Assembly (NCBI RefSeq): GCF_001641615.1
Contig: NZ_LRRU01000019.1
Coordinates: forward strand, 280,064-344,063
Direction of reading: 5' to 3'
DNA from: Pseudoalteromonas gelatinilytica
GTDB lineage: Bacteria > Pseudomonadota > Gammaproteobacteria > Enterobacterales > Alteromonadaceae
Length of the DNA stretch: 64,000 nucleotides
The translations under genes were made by a program, and so were the position numbers. Of the stretch, positions 25,842 through 35,200 are shown one piece after another; positions within the stretch are counted from its first letter, which is position 1; every line of letters starts with the position of its first letter. Under the pieces are notes generated by a model. The model did no database searches. It was not told where the DNA came from and was given only the letters and a program-made list of their open reading frames with translations.

Positions 25842-25906
25842 AGTTTTGTAGTTCAAACTTTATCAATAACAGCGTAACGCTATATAAAAACAGATAAGAG
25901 AGAATC

Positions 25907-28540
25907 ATGAATATAAAACAATTAAGCGCAGCCATTGGTGTTGCACTCTTTGCAAGTGCAGCGAATGCAGCACCTTCAACACCAACCATTATTTGGGAGC
26001 CACAAGAGTACTCATTTGTTGAGGTTGATCTTGAAGGTACAGGCTCATACAAGAGCTTGGTGAACCGCGTTGATGAAGTCACTATCAGCATTGAATGGAA
26101 CGCATGGAGTGGTGATGGCGGCGACAGCTATAAAGTGTACTTCGATGATATGTTGGTTAATGAAGGCTCGCTGGCAGCAGGCACTAAAAGTGGTGTTATT
26201 AGCTTCCCGTATGATAAAGCAGGTCGTCACACATTATATGTAGAACTATGTGAAGGCGGTACCACCTGTGCGCGCAGTGAAGGTAAGCCAATTGTTATTG
26301 CCGATACAGATGGCGGTCACTTAGCGCCATTGCCGATGGATTATGATCCAAATAACCAAGATATTGGCACTAAAGATGGCCTTGTAACCGGTGCCTACTT
26401 TGTTGAATGGGGTATTTATGGTCGCGATTTCGACGTAACCAATATACCAGCGCAAAACCTAAGTCATATCTTGTATGGGTTTATTCCAATTTGTGGACCT
26501 AATGACTCATTAACAGGCGGTCCTAAAAACGCGCTAAATACGGCGTGTGCAGGCTCGCAAGACTTTGAAGTTGTGATCCACGACCCATGGGCAGCGATTC
26601 AAAAAGCGCTACCAGGTGTTGATAGTAATGACCCAATTCGTGGTACGTATTCGCAGTTAATGGCGTTAAAGCAGCGTTTTCCTGATCTGAAAATCTTACC
26701 ATCAGTGGGTGGTTGGACTTTATCAGACCCATTTGCTTACTTTACCGATAAAGCAAACCGCGACACGTTTGTGGCATCAATGGAAGAGTTTTTAAGAACG
26801 TGGAAGTTCTACGACGGTGTTGATATTGACTGGGAATACCCCGGTGGTCAGGGTGCTAATCCAAACTTAGGCGACCCAGTTGCTGACGGCCCAGCATACG
26901 TTGCGTTAATGCAAGAGCTGCGCGCGATGCTTGATAAGCTTGAAGCAGAGACCGGTCGTGAGTATGAGTTAACATCAGCGATTGGTGCAGGTTACGACAA
27001 AATTGAAGATGTCGACTACTCACAAGCTCAGCAATATATGGATTACATTTTCTTAATGAGCTACGACTATTATGGTGCATGGAGCAATGTAACGGGCCAT
27101 CAGGCTGCGCTTTATTGTTCATCGCATTTCCGTGTTGGTCAGTGTGATGGCACAGGTGTTGATGAAGAAGGCGTTCCATATAAAGGCCCTGCTTATACAA
27201 CTGATAATGCAGTGCAAACTCTACTCGCGCAAAACGTACCATCGAAGAAAATCGTGGTGGGTACTGCTATGTATGGCCGTGGCTGGGAAGGGGTTTATCC
27301 AGAAAACGCGACTATCGCTGATAACCCAATGACAGCCCCTGGTAATGGCAAACTTAAAGGCACTACAGCGCAAGGCGTATGGGAAGACGGTGTTATTGAT
27401 TATAAAGGCATCAAAACTTACATGTTGGGCGCTGCTGAAAATGGCATCAATGGGTTTGAAACAGGTTATGACGAACAAGCCGAAGCTGCTTATGTATGGA
27501 ATCGTAGCAACGGTAAATTAATTACATACGATAACCGTCGTTCAGTTTTGGCAAAAGGTGCTTATGTTAATCAATATAACCTAGGTGGCCTATTTGCATG
27601 GGAAATTGATGCTGATAATGGCGATATTCTTAATGCCATGCACGAGGCACTTGGCGGCACAGTCACTGAGCCTAGCAATAGAGCGCCCGTGCTATCTGTA
27701 TCAAGCTCCGTATCTGTTAATGCGGGCGAAAGTGTATCTGTGACTGCATCGGCAACTGACGCAGATAACGATCCACTAAGCTTTAACTGGACAGCTGACA
27801 GCGCATTAACAGTAAGCGGTGAAAATTCAAATACCCTTGTTATTACTGCGCCATCAGTGACTGCTGATACGCAATACACAGTTGCTGTGAGTGTGAGCGA
27901 TGGCGAGGCAAGTGTAAGCCGTAACGTTACAGTGAATGTTGTAGCACCAACGACAGGCGAGAACCAAGCACCAGTTGTTGCGGCAATTACTGATAAAACA
28001 GTGGCAGAAGACGCGAGTGTGGACGTGGCTGTTTCGGCATCTGATGCTGATGGCGATACGCTTTCATACAGCTGGACAGTGCCAGCAGGCTTAACGTTAG
28101 TAGGCTCTGGTGCTGATGTGAGTTTACAAGCGGGCAGCGTTGATGCAGATACAAGTTATGTTGTGTCGGTTTCGGTAAGCGATGGTCAAACTGCTACAGC
28201 AGTGAGCTTTAATGTCACCGTTACAGATTCTGGCACAACAACTCCGCCAGATGGTGAAACCACATGGGATGCAGCAGCTACTTATGTTGGTGGTGATACG
28301 GTGATTTATAACGGCGTAGAGTACACCGCTAAGTGGTGGACACAAGGTGAGCGCCCTGATTTAGGCGGCCCATGGGAAGCAAGTTCACAACCGACCGACG
28401 GAAATGGTGATGTTGTCTGGCAAGCGGCGGGTATCTACAACGGTGGCGACCAAGTCACTTACCAAGGTAATAAATACGAAGCGAAATGGTGGACTCAAGG
28501 AGACGAGCCAGGTGTCGCGGATGTATGGAAAGCACTTTAA
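25907..28540 (+). CDS. chiA: Secreted GH18 chitinase, Serratia ChiA-like, with two CBM5/12 modules
   Basis: An 877-residue chitinase closely following Serratia marcescens ChiA. It has a signal peptide (1-21) and an N-terminal ChiN fibronectin-like domain (~22-135, ending in IVIADTDGGHLAPLP). The GH18 domain (~150-590) carries GAYFVEWGIYGR, ILYGFIPICG, ILPSVGGWTLSDPF and the catalytic DGVDIDWE at 303-310, and ends at GGLFAWEIDADNGDILNAM. ChiA-type enzymes are processive and usually work from the reducing end. Two PKD/cadherin-like domains and two CBM5/12 modules (AKWWTQ twice) extend the Serratia architecture. It is the third gene of the cluster, with a terminator after it. Confidence 0.95.
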   Translation: MNIKQLSAAIGVALFASAANAAPSTPTIIWEPQEYSFVEVDLEGTGSYKSLVNRVDEVTISIEWNAWSGDGGDSYKVYFDDMLVNEGSLAAGTKSGVISFPYDKAGRHTLYVELCEGGTTCARSEGKPIVIADTDGGHLAPLPMDYDPNNQDIGTKDGLVTGAYFVEWGIYGRDFDVTNIPAQNLSHILYGFIPICGPNDSLTGGPKNALNTACAGSQDFEVVIHDPWAAIQKALPGVDSNDPIRGTYSQLMALKQRFPDLKILPSVGGWTLSDPFAYFTDKANRDTFVASMEEFLRTWKFYDGVDIDWEYPGGQGANPNLGDPVADGPAYVALMQELRAMLDKLEAETGREYELTSAIGAGYDKIEDVDYSQAQQYMDYIFLMSYDYYGAWSNVTGHQAALYCSSHFRVGQCDGTGVDEEGVPYKGPAYTTDNAVQTLLAQNVPSKKIVVGTAMYGRGWEGVYPENATIADNPMTAPGNGKLKGTTAQGVWEDGVIDYKGIKTYMLGAAENGINGFETGYDEQAEAAYVWNRSNGKLITYDNRRSVLAKGAYVNQYNLGGLFAWEIDADNGDILNAMHEALGGTVTEPSNRAPVLSVSSSVSVNAGESVSVTASATDADNDPLSFNWTADSALTVSGENSNTLVITAPSVTADTQYTVAVSVSDGEASVSRNVTVNVVAPTTGENQAPVVAAITDKTVAEDASVDVAVSASDADGDTLSYSWTVPAGLTLVGSGADVSLQAGSVDADTSYVVSVSVSDGQTATAVSFNVTVTDSGTTTPPDGETTWDAAATYVGGDTVIYNGVEYTAKWWTQGERPDLGGPWEASSQPTDGNGDVVWQAAGIYNGGDQVTYQGNKYEAKWWTQGDEPGVADVWKAL

Positions 28541-28588
28541 GTGTAATAACCACATTTAATGCCCATCATTAAAATGTGATTTCCCTTC

Positions 28589-28613
28589 AAAGCAGCCTTA
28601 TGGCTGCTTTTTT
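28589..28613 (+). terminator. Rho-independent terminator of the chitin cluster
   Basis: AAAGCAGCC (28589-28597) pairs with GGCTGCTTT (28602-28610) around a TTAT loop, and the Ts continue to 28613. Confidence 0.9.
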
Positions 28614-28920
28614 GTGGGGGAAGTTAGAAAGAGTAAAGTTAGCGAGGGGAAAGGGGAAAGAAGCTGTCAGCTTTCAGCCTTCAGCGGTCAGTCGACCTCT
28701 GGGGTTGGTCAGGTCGAGTGTTCTTCTCAGCGATTTAAGCCTTGTAGGAGGTGCTTTAGTGCCGAATAGAATAAAACATAATCCATGTAAACCTTTTCAA
28801 ATTACCTATCTTCAGACGCGCGAAACAAGTTTAACGTCTACGAATGAAAACATAAGGCGCTAGGTTCTGGGTTCTAGGACGTGATGTAAAATCGCTGCTA
28901 CATGCTTGTAACTCGCCAAC
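28614..28920. repeat. Intergenic repeat cluster C
   Basis: No gene is seen in this 310-base stretch. It starts with GGGGAAA/GTTAGCG-type units, continues with CAGCNNN heptamers (CAGCTTT, CAGCCTT, CAGCGGT near 28667), then a diverged copy (28692-28842) of the block found in cluster A at 6161-6305. That block contains a GTAG-headed palindrome at 28744-28765 and an inverted one near 28817-28841. CTAGGTT/CTGGGTT/CTAGGAC heptamers then run into a TGATGTAAAATCGCTGCTAC element ending at about 28901. Confidence 0.8.
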
Positions 28921-28922
28921 AA

Positions 28923-29183
28923 TTAAACTGTTTTCTTTGGCTCAACAGCGAACCACATGATGAAGCCGCACTTTTTGCACGATAACAAGGATGCGCTGTC
29001 ATTCGCCCAATCTAAATTCAAAAACGTCATGCCTGCGGTATTTAATTGCGCCTGACCTAGCTCGAAGTGATGATGCCCACAATGAATGCATTTTGCTTTT
29101 ACGTTGTTTACTTGGTATTCGTCTGATTTTACTGCATTCACAGCACCTTTAAGGCCTTTGCCTAGCTTTGAAATAAATGACAT
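28923..29183 (-). CDS. Small zinc-ribbon protein, predicted nucleic-acid binding
   Basis: An 86-residue protein with two CxxC knuckles, CIHCGHHHFELGQAQLNTAG and LLSCKKCGFIMWF, with the conserved NTAGMTFLNLDWAN segment between. This matches a widespread family of small Zn-ribbon proteins annotated as predicted nucleic-acid binding; no biochemical role is established as far as I know. The first 25 residues (SFISKLGKGLKGAVNAVKS) form a basic amphipathic helix. It lies on the minus strand between repeat clusters C and D. Confidence 0.8.
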   Translation of the reverse strand: MSFISKLGKGLKGAVNAVKSDEYQVNNVKAKCIHCGHHHFELGQAQLNTAGMTFLNLDWANDSASLLSCKKCGFIMWFAVEPKKTV

Positions 29184-29280
29184 CTGTAACCTATTTATTA
29201 ATTGAGAAATTTAAGACAACCCATAAAAGAAAAAGAGAATGGTCCTTTTTTGGGTGTACCTTTTTATCATACAATTGTGT

Positions 29281-29760
29281 TTGTAGCTAATCGAAACAAG
29301 TAGCCATACCGCGATGTAAAATAGCTGGCTTTTAATTGTTAGACGTCAGATGTTAGATTTCTGTCGAGCCTGTGGGGTTGGTTAGGTCGAGTGTTCTTCT
29401 CAGCGATTTAAGCCTTGTAGGAGGTACTTTTGTGCCGAATCAAACATAAATGAGAGCGGTCAGCTTTCAGACGCGCGAAACAAGTTTCACGCCTACGGGG
29501 GAAAACATAGGCGCTAGGTTTTGGGTTCTAGGACGCGATGTAAAATCGCTGCTACCTCGTATCTCTTAACTTTACTCTTTCCCCTTGAGGCTCGCTAACT
29601 TAAAACATTTCCCGGCTAAAGCCAGTCCTACGGGAGAAACATTAGGCGCTAGGTTTTGGGTTCTAGGGCGCGATGTAAAATCGCTGCTACCTCGTATCTC
29701 GCACCTCGAATCTCGTATCTCTTAACTTTACTCTTTCCCCTTGAAACTCGCTAACTTTCC
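29281..29760. repeat. Intergenic repeat cluster D
   Basis: No gene is seen between 29184 and 29847. The repeats start with GCGATGTAAAATAGC at 29311. A third copy of the cluster A block follows (29364-29497), containing a GTAG palindrome near 29418 and an inverted one ending at 29496. The element GCGATGTAAAATCGCTGCTAC then appears twice (about 29535 and 29670), each time preceded by CTAGGTT-like heptamers and followed by CTCGTATCTC heptamers. CCCGGCTAAAGCCAGTCCTAC, also present at 6425, occurs at 29610. The last ~90 bases before the SBP gene (29761-29847) look like an ordinary AT-rich promoter region. Confidence 0.82.
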
Positions 29761-29847
29761 GTTTCCCACTTCACACATTGGTCTTTCAGGTATTATCAAC
29801 CATACTTGAATAATATGATTTGTAAGTATTTAAACTAAGGTGGGTTA

Positions 29848-30600
29848 ATGGGGTTAAAAGCGCTGTTTTTACTTGTTGTTGCTGTATTGAGTAACTCGGC
29901 TTTTAGCTGCGATAAAACCCTAAAAGTGGGGATTAGTCAGCAGTGGGCACCTTATGCTTTTACGCAAAATGGTAAGCTCACCGGCATTGATATTGATGTG
30001 GTTAATTTAGTGCTAAAAGAGGCAGGGTTTTGCGCTAAATACGTTGTTATGCCTTCATCTAAACGGGGCTTTGCAGAGCTTAAGCACGGTAAAGTTGATT
30101 TACTACCCGCGGCAAGCTATAGCACCGAGCGTGACTCTTTTAGTTTCTTTTCAGAGCCATACCGTAATGAAGTAATGCGCTTGTTTTGGTACCCGCATGG
30201 CCGCTTAGAATCTTTAGACTTACAAGGGCTGCTCGAACATCAGCAAGTTATTTTAACTAACAGTGGTAGTTACTTTGGCCCTGACTTCACTCATTTGAAA
30301 GAAGACGCAAAATATAAAGAACAACTCGTTACTGTGTCATCTTTGCGTCAGCGTCTCGCTATGCTAGTTGCTAGGCGGGTCGATTTTTTTGTTGATGATG
30401 AACTAGCTGGTTTATATTTAATTCAAAAAAATAATCAGCAGGGTATCGAGCTGCATCCGTATATTGTCAATAATGACAGCGTTTATTTTATGCTGAGTGA
30501 AACAACCCTGTTAGCAGAAGACAGAGCGGCTATTAACTCAGCAATTTTAAACAACCAGCAAGCGATAACTGAGATCATCGCTCGCTATGTTAAACATTAA
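29848..30600 (+). CDS. Periplasmic solute-binding protein family 3
   Basis: A 250-residue protein of the bacterial extracellular solute-binding family 3, the family of amino-acid ABC transporter receptors and related sensors. The signal peptide is MGLKALFLLVVAVLSNSAFS. The mature protein shows VGISQQWAPYAF, GIDIDVVNLVLKEAG, a DLLPAASYSTERDSFSFFSEPY block and VDFFVDDELAG, the typical order. AAGGTGG precedes the ATG. No permease or ATPase genes adjoin it, which is common for stand-alone family 3 proteins in Alteromonadales. The ligand is unknown. Confidence 0.85.
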   Translation: MGLKALFLLVVAVLSNSAFSCDKTLKVGISQQWAPYAFTQNGKLTGIDIDVVNLVLKEAGFCAKYVVMPSSKRGFAELKHGKVDLLPAASYSTERDSFSFFSEPYRNEVMRLFWYPHGRLESLDLQGLLEHQQVILTNSGSYFGPDFTHLKEDAKYKEQLVTVSSLRQRLAMLVARRVDFFVDDELAGLYLIQKNNQQGIELHPYIVNNDSVYFMLSETTLLAEDRAAINSAILNNQQAITEIIARYVKH

Positions 30601-30601
30601 A

Positions 30602-32107
30602 TTATCCTAAACGAGTCACCCGCAGTTTAATCCGTCCCGCATTCGCCCCATAAAAGCGGTTTAAGTCGTTAGCAAACGGGCAAAACTCGCCTGATTTAGC
30701 AATACGAATATCGGCACCTTCAGCAATTTCAAACAAATGATCGTCGTTGTTATCAATAGCGCCAATCAACGCAAACCATTGTGCGTGGGGTAAACGTCTA
30801 AACGGTTCAAGCACGGCCATTGGGATTTCTTTTACCCCAAGTTGGATATTGTCACGGTGCCAGCCCGCAGGGCCGCAACTAATGCCGTCGTCATACCAAG
30901 TTTGCTCAGGATAAGGCGTAAATCGGTAAGTACCACCTTGCTCTAACATTAAGCCTGTGTGGTTGTACTTTTCGGCGCCATACACAAACACATCTTTACT
31001 TTCGTCTATGCTCAGCACCGTCATATTTTGTTTATCAAGCGCAATATGTGGACTTAAGCCCTTAAAGCTTAAGCGAGTTTCGTCATTATACAGTACGTCG
31101 TAATGAAGGCTCTTTAACGACTCTGGGCGATAGCTTGTTAAGCGATTAATGCGCTCTGCGACTGTGTAATGAATGGTTGGCGCGAGCGTGCTTTGTTCGT
31201 TATCAACCAGTACACAGCATTCGCGATCTACCAGTTTAAACAACGGGTTAAACCAAAAATAGTTTTGCTGATGACTCAGTGCCAGCGGATCTGGGGTAAC
31301 GGTTACATCATCTTGGGCAATGAGGTTACGATGCTCTGCTGGGAGCAGGGTGTTGTAATTGATATCAGCACTGGTAAGTAAGTTTAGCACGACGGTTTGT
31401 TCAATCAGCCACTCAATCGCATAGCGTAGGCAAATGTCGGCTAAACCATCACGATAATAGCCACCACCCACATCTGAATGGGCGCCCGCAAACCATACTT
31501 CTTGCACATGCGGTGCACTATTAATAAGTGTGGGTTCAAATGCTCGGCGCTTTTCATCAAGTGCGACGCAATGAAGGGCTGATTTTATATTGCTTGCAAG
31601 TGTGTAGTTTTCAAAAATAACGTGCTCAGCACCGCGGGTTGCTTTTGTTACTTTTGAAAAACCAATTGATGCAACGGTATCAAATACACATAAGTAAACA
31701 TCATCACTAATAAGTGGCTCTAAACATTTGGCAAAGCGCCTTGCAAGAGCTGCACCGCGGCTAAAACCAGTCAGTAGTATTTTATCACCCACTGTGTAAT
31801 AGCTTTTAAAGTCGCTCATAGCACGATTTAGAATGCTGGCAACATCATCACCTCTTGGTGCAAGGGCTTGATTGAATAAACGTCGAAAGCGGCTACCTTG
31901 GGTGCCTATGCCTTGATAATAAAAGCTAAGTTGAGTAGGAAAGGGTGTTTCGGGTTCGCTATTGAGTGCGCCGCCAAACAATAAATGAAGTTTAAGAATA
32001 TTAGAAATACTGGCGTCTTCTTTGAAGTGTGCAGCGCTGAATTGTTCAGCATCACGAGGTTCGCTGCCTGTGCCATCAAAGTTGAAAATCAGCGTTTTAG
32101 CGGTCAT
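30602..32107 (-). CDS. DUF2235 alpha/beta hydrolase
   Basis: A 501-residue protein with the DUF2235 pattern: an N-terminal LIFNFDGTGSEP, a nucleophile elbow LTGFSRGAALARR (GxSxG), and WFAGAHSDVGGGYY with the conserved histidine-aspartate pair. The same fold is used by Tle1 phospholipase effectors of type VI secretion, but no vgrG, immunity-like or T6SS gene is nearby and there is no signal peptide, so an effector role is not supported here. The C-terminal 170 residues are unassigned. It starts at ATG after AAGGA and is convergent with the solute-binding protein, with only one base between the stop codons. Confidence 0.85.
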   Translation of the reverse strand: MTAKTLIFNFDGTGSEPRDAEQFSAAHFKEDASISNILKLHLLFGGALNSEPETPFPTQLSFYYQGIGTQGSRFRRLFNQALAPRGDDVASILNRAMSDFKSYYTVGDKILLTGFSRGAALARRFAKCLEPLISDDVYLCVFDTVASIGFSKVTKATRGAEHVIFENYTLASNIKSALHCVALDEKRRAFEPTLINSAPHVQEVWFAGAHSDVGGGYYRDGLADICLRYAIEWLIEQTVVLNLLTSADINYNTLLPAEHRNLIAQDDVTVTPDPLALSHQQNYFWFNPLFKLVDRECCVLVDNEQSTLAPTIHYTVAERINRLTSYRPESLKSLHYDVLYNDETRLSFKGLSPHIALDKQNMTVLSIDESKDVFVYGAEKYNHTGLMLEQGGTYRFTPYPEQTWYDDGISCGPAGWHRDNIQLGVKEIPMAVLEPFRRLPHAQWFALIGAIDNNDDHLFEIAEGADIRIAKSGEFCPFANDLNRFYGANAGRIKLRVTRLG

Positions 32108-32188
32108 AGCGTCATTCCTTTAGTGGTTTGTATAAACATACTCCCACTTTATGAAAATTAGAAGACAAATATGCGGCGCTTTAATGAA

Positions 32189-32217
32189 AAATGGGCTTTG
32201 ATTTTCAAAGCCCATTT
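32189..32217 (-). terminator. Rho-independent terminator after the hybrid kinase
   Basis: A perfect 13-base stem: AAATGGGCTTTGA (32189-32201) and TCAAAGCCCATTT (32205-32217) with a TTT loop. Read on the minus strand it runs into Ts, so it ends the kinase transcript. Confidence 0.88.
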
Positions 32218-32234
32218 ATTTGCTCTCAATAAAA

Positions 32235-35200
32235 TTAGCCGACCCTGGCTACGGTATGCTTTTGTAAAATTTCTAACAAAATCTCGTAGTCTTTTTCGAT
32301 TTCGAGTAGCTTAAGTTGAATATCTTTTAGCGTATTGCCCTTACTTGCGGCCAGTACCTCTAGTTCAGTAAAGTGCTGGTGCAATTTGGCTGCACCCACA
32401 TCGCCACAGGTCCCTTTTAGAGCATGGCTGGTGGTTGCAATCGCATGGTAGTCTTTGTCTTTGATTGCTTGTGTTAGTAGCGTTATTTTTTTATGTGAGC
32501 TTTCTAAAAACATCTTACTTACTTTATTTAATAGCACTTCGTTATTCATTAAGCGGCCAAGGGCTGCTTCGCGATTCCAATGCTGTTTTTCTTCATCGAT
32601 TAATTCTCCTTGATTTATAGCCGGCGACTGATTTACCTCAGGCACAGCAATCGTTTTTGGTACGGCATGATGTTTAGGGTACGTTGATGCAACCCATTTC
32701 GCTGTAGTGGTGATGAGCTTATCGGCACTGATTGGTTTTGTGATGTAGTCGTTCATACCTGCATTTAAGCACTTTTTACGCTCGCCAAGCATAGCATTGG
32801 CAGTCATGGCGATAATAGGAATGTCGCTATGGTGCTCTCCACCAGCCCCTTGACGTATTTGTGCCGCAGCATCATAGCCATTTAAAATTGGCATTTGGCA
32901 ATCCATCAAAACACAATTGAATGGGTCGTCATCTGCTGCATTTGCTAATATTTCAATGGCTTGCTTACCATTAGATGCCATTTCAAAGCGCAGTGCCAAG
33001 CTCATTAACGTGCCTTTGGCGACTGCGGCATTAATATCATTATCATCAACAATGAGCACTTTTGCTCCAGCAATATCAACATCTATGTGAATTTGTGTAT
33101 CAGTCTCGCGACGAAGTGGTGTTGTGTCTTGAGCTTGCTGCTCTTGGATGAGTCGTTCATCAGCCAGTTTGAGTAAAAACTCAGAGATAAGCACAGGTTT
33201 AGATAACCGCGTAAAGGCACAGTATTTAGCCTGTGGTGGTGGCTCAGTTGGGTTTATAAGCACTACTAATTTAAAGGGCAGATTATGGTCGTAAGTGTTT
33301 TCACTATAGCTATCAAGTTTTGCGAGTAACGGGTTGCCTGGCTCTAAAATCAGCGTATCAAAGGGCATGTTATCGTTAATTTCAAAGCTTTCTAGGTCAA
33401 CATTCGTGAGCTGTCCACCGCAGTGAGAGATGAGTTTTGTTAGGCTTCGTTCAAGCTCTGGTTGTTTGACTGACACTGCAAACACGCTGTCTTTTAAGCG
33501 ACTGCTTGGTTGGCGTTTTTCTACATGTTGGCTGTCTAATTGAATGGTAAATGTGAAGGTACTGCCTTTACCTTCGGTTGATTCAAAGGATATGTGTCCA
33601 TTCAGTAAACTAGCTAGTTGCTTACATATCGATAAACCAAGCCCAGTGCCCCCATATTGTGCGGCCACACTGTTATCGGCTTGGGTAAAAGCACTAAACA
33701 ATTTATTTTGGTTTTCAGGCGCAATACCAATGCCGGTATCTTGAATTGTGCAGCATAGCTCAACGTTATCATCGCTAAGTCGCTTACTCGCGGCGGTAAA
33801 TTTTATAAAGCCCGTTTTAGTAAATTTGATCGCGTTATTTATTAAATTGGTAAGCACTTGTGAGTAGCGATGAGGGTCAGTAACAATCGAGCTGTACTCA
33901 ACATCGGCAATATCTAAAATAAATTCAAGGTTTTTCTCTTGGGCTTTAACAGCCATACTGCCACTTAAGCTCTCAAAAAACTTGATGGGGTTAAAGGCTT
34001 TTTGGTCTAAGTCGAGTTTGCCAGCCTCAATTTTTGATAAATCAAGAATGTCATTAATGAGTACATTTAAGCTATTAACGCTTACCTCGGTCATTTCTAA
34101 ATAATGTTGCTGTTGGTTACTTAATGACTCTCGTTTAATTAAATTGAGTGTGCCGATAATGCCGTTTAAGGGAGTACGCATTTCATGGCTGATATTGGAT
34201 ATAAAAGCGCTCTTAACTTGGCTGGCTTTTTCTAGCTGGGCAGTTCTTTGTGCAACTTTAATTTCGAGCTCGTTATTAATTTGCTTAATTTTGTCATTAG
34301 CAATTTTTTCTACGGTCGTGTCGCGAATGAGGATGGCTGTGCCGTTGTGCTGATGATGATCATTAAAAATAGCTGAAAAAGCGAGTGCTAAATGGGTCGT
34401 TTGTTGATTGGTTAACTGATAGTCGACTTCAATTTCATGTTGTTTTCTATTGGTTTTAAGGGAGCTGCAGATTTCTTTGATATTAATATTTGAAAATAGA
34501 TTCAACTTGTTTATATCTGCCCCTAATACTTGCTCCCTCTGAAAACCAAACAATTCAGTGGCCGCTTTATTCCAACTAGACACAAGACCAATATCACTGA
34601 CCGCAATAATGGCATCTTTTGAACCGCTAATAATGGCTGAAGACACCGCTCTTGCCTCGGCAAGCTCGCGGTTACGCTTTAAATTTCGATGCAAAAATCC
34701 AAGCACAAACACTAAAAAAGCAGAAACACCCAGCAAAAAAACATAGGTGCTGATCCTTTGCTCGCGCTCCATCGCATTAATTTCAGAGTGAGGTAGCATA
34801 ATGTGGGCATCTATAAACCCGGTTTCTAAATCTCCAGTAAATGGAATGCGTTTACTTAATGCTTCGTATTGTTGCCCGCTTGCAAGGTTAGAGCTAATGC
34901 TGAGTATATTTTCTAGATAGGCGGGTTCAGATTTATACACTGAGTCCCAACGTTTGTTTGGCGCTAAGTCGCGACTAAAGCGTAAGTCTTCATTTGGGTG
35001 TACTAAAAAGTAGCCTTCGCTGTCTGTTAGGATCAATGAGTTTGGTGCTTGTACCATCGCATTAAGAGATGCAAATAGGTGAGAGGTGTTAATGTTTGCA
35101 ATAATCAGCCCATAGCGCTGCATATTTTCATCAAAAATGGGTAAGGCAATACGTAGCATAGGTTTATAAGGATAGTCGAGCTTTCCATATTCTCGGTTGA

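Noticed and set aside
30602..32107. Type VI secretion effector module
   Set aside because: Only the hydrolase fold is present; no vgrG, adaptor, immunity or T6SS structural gene is in the window.
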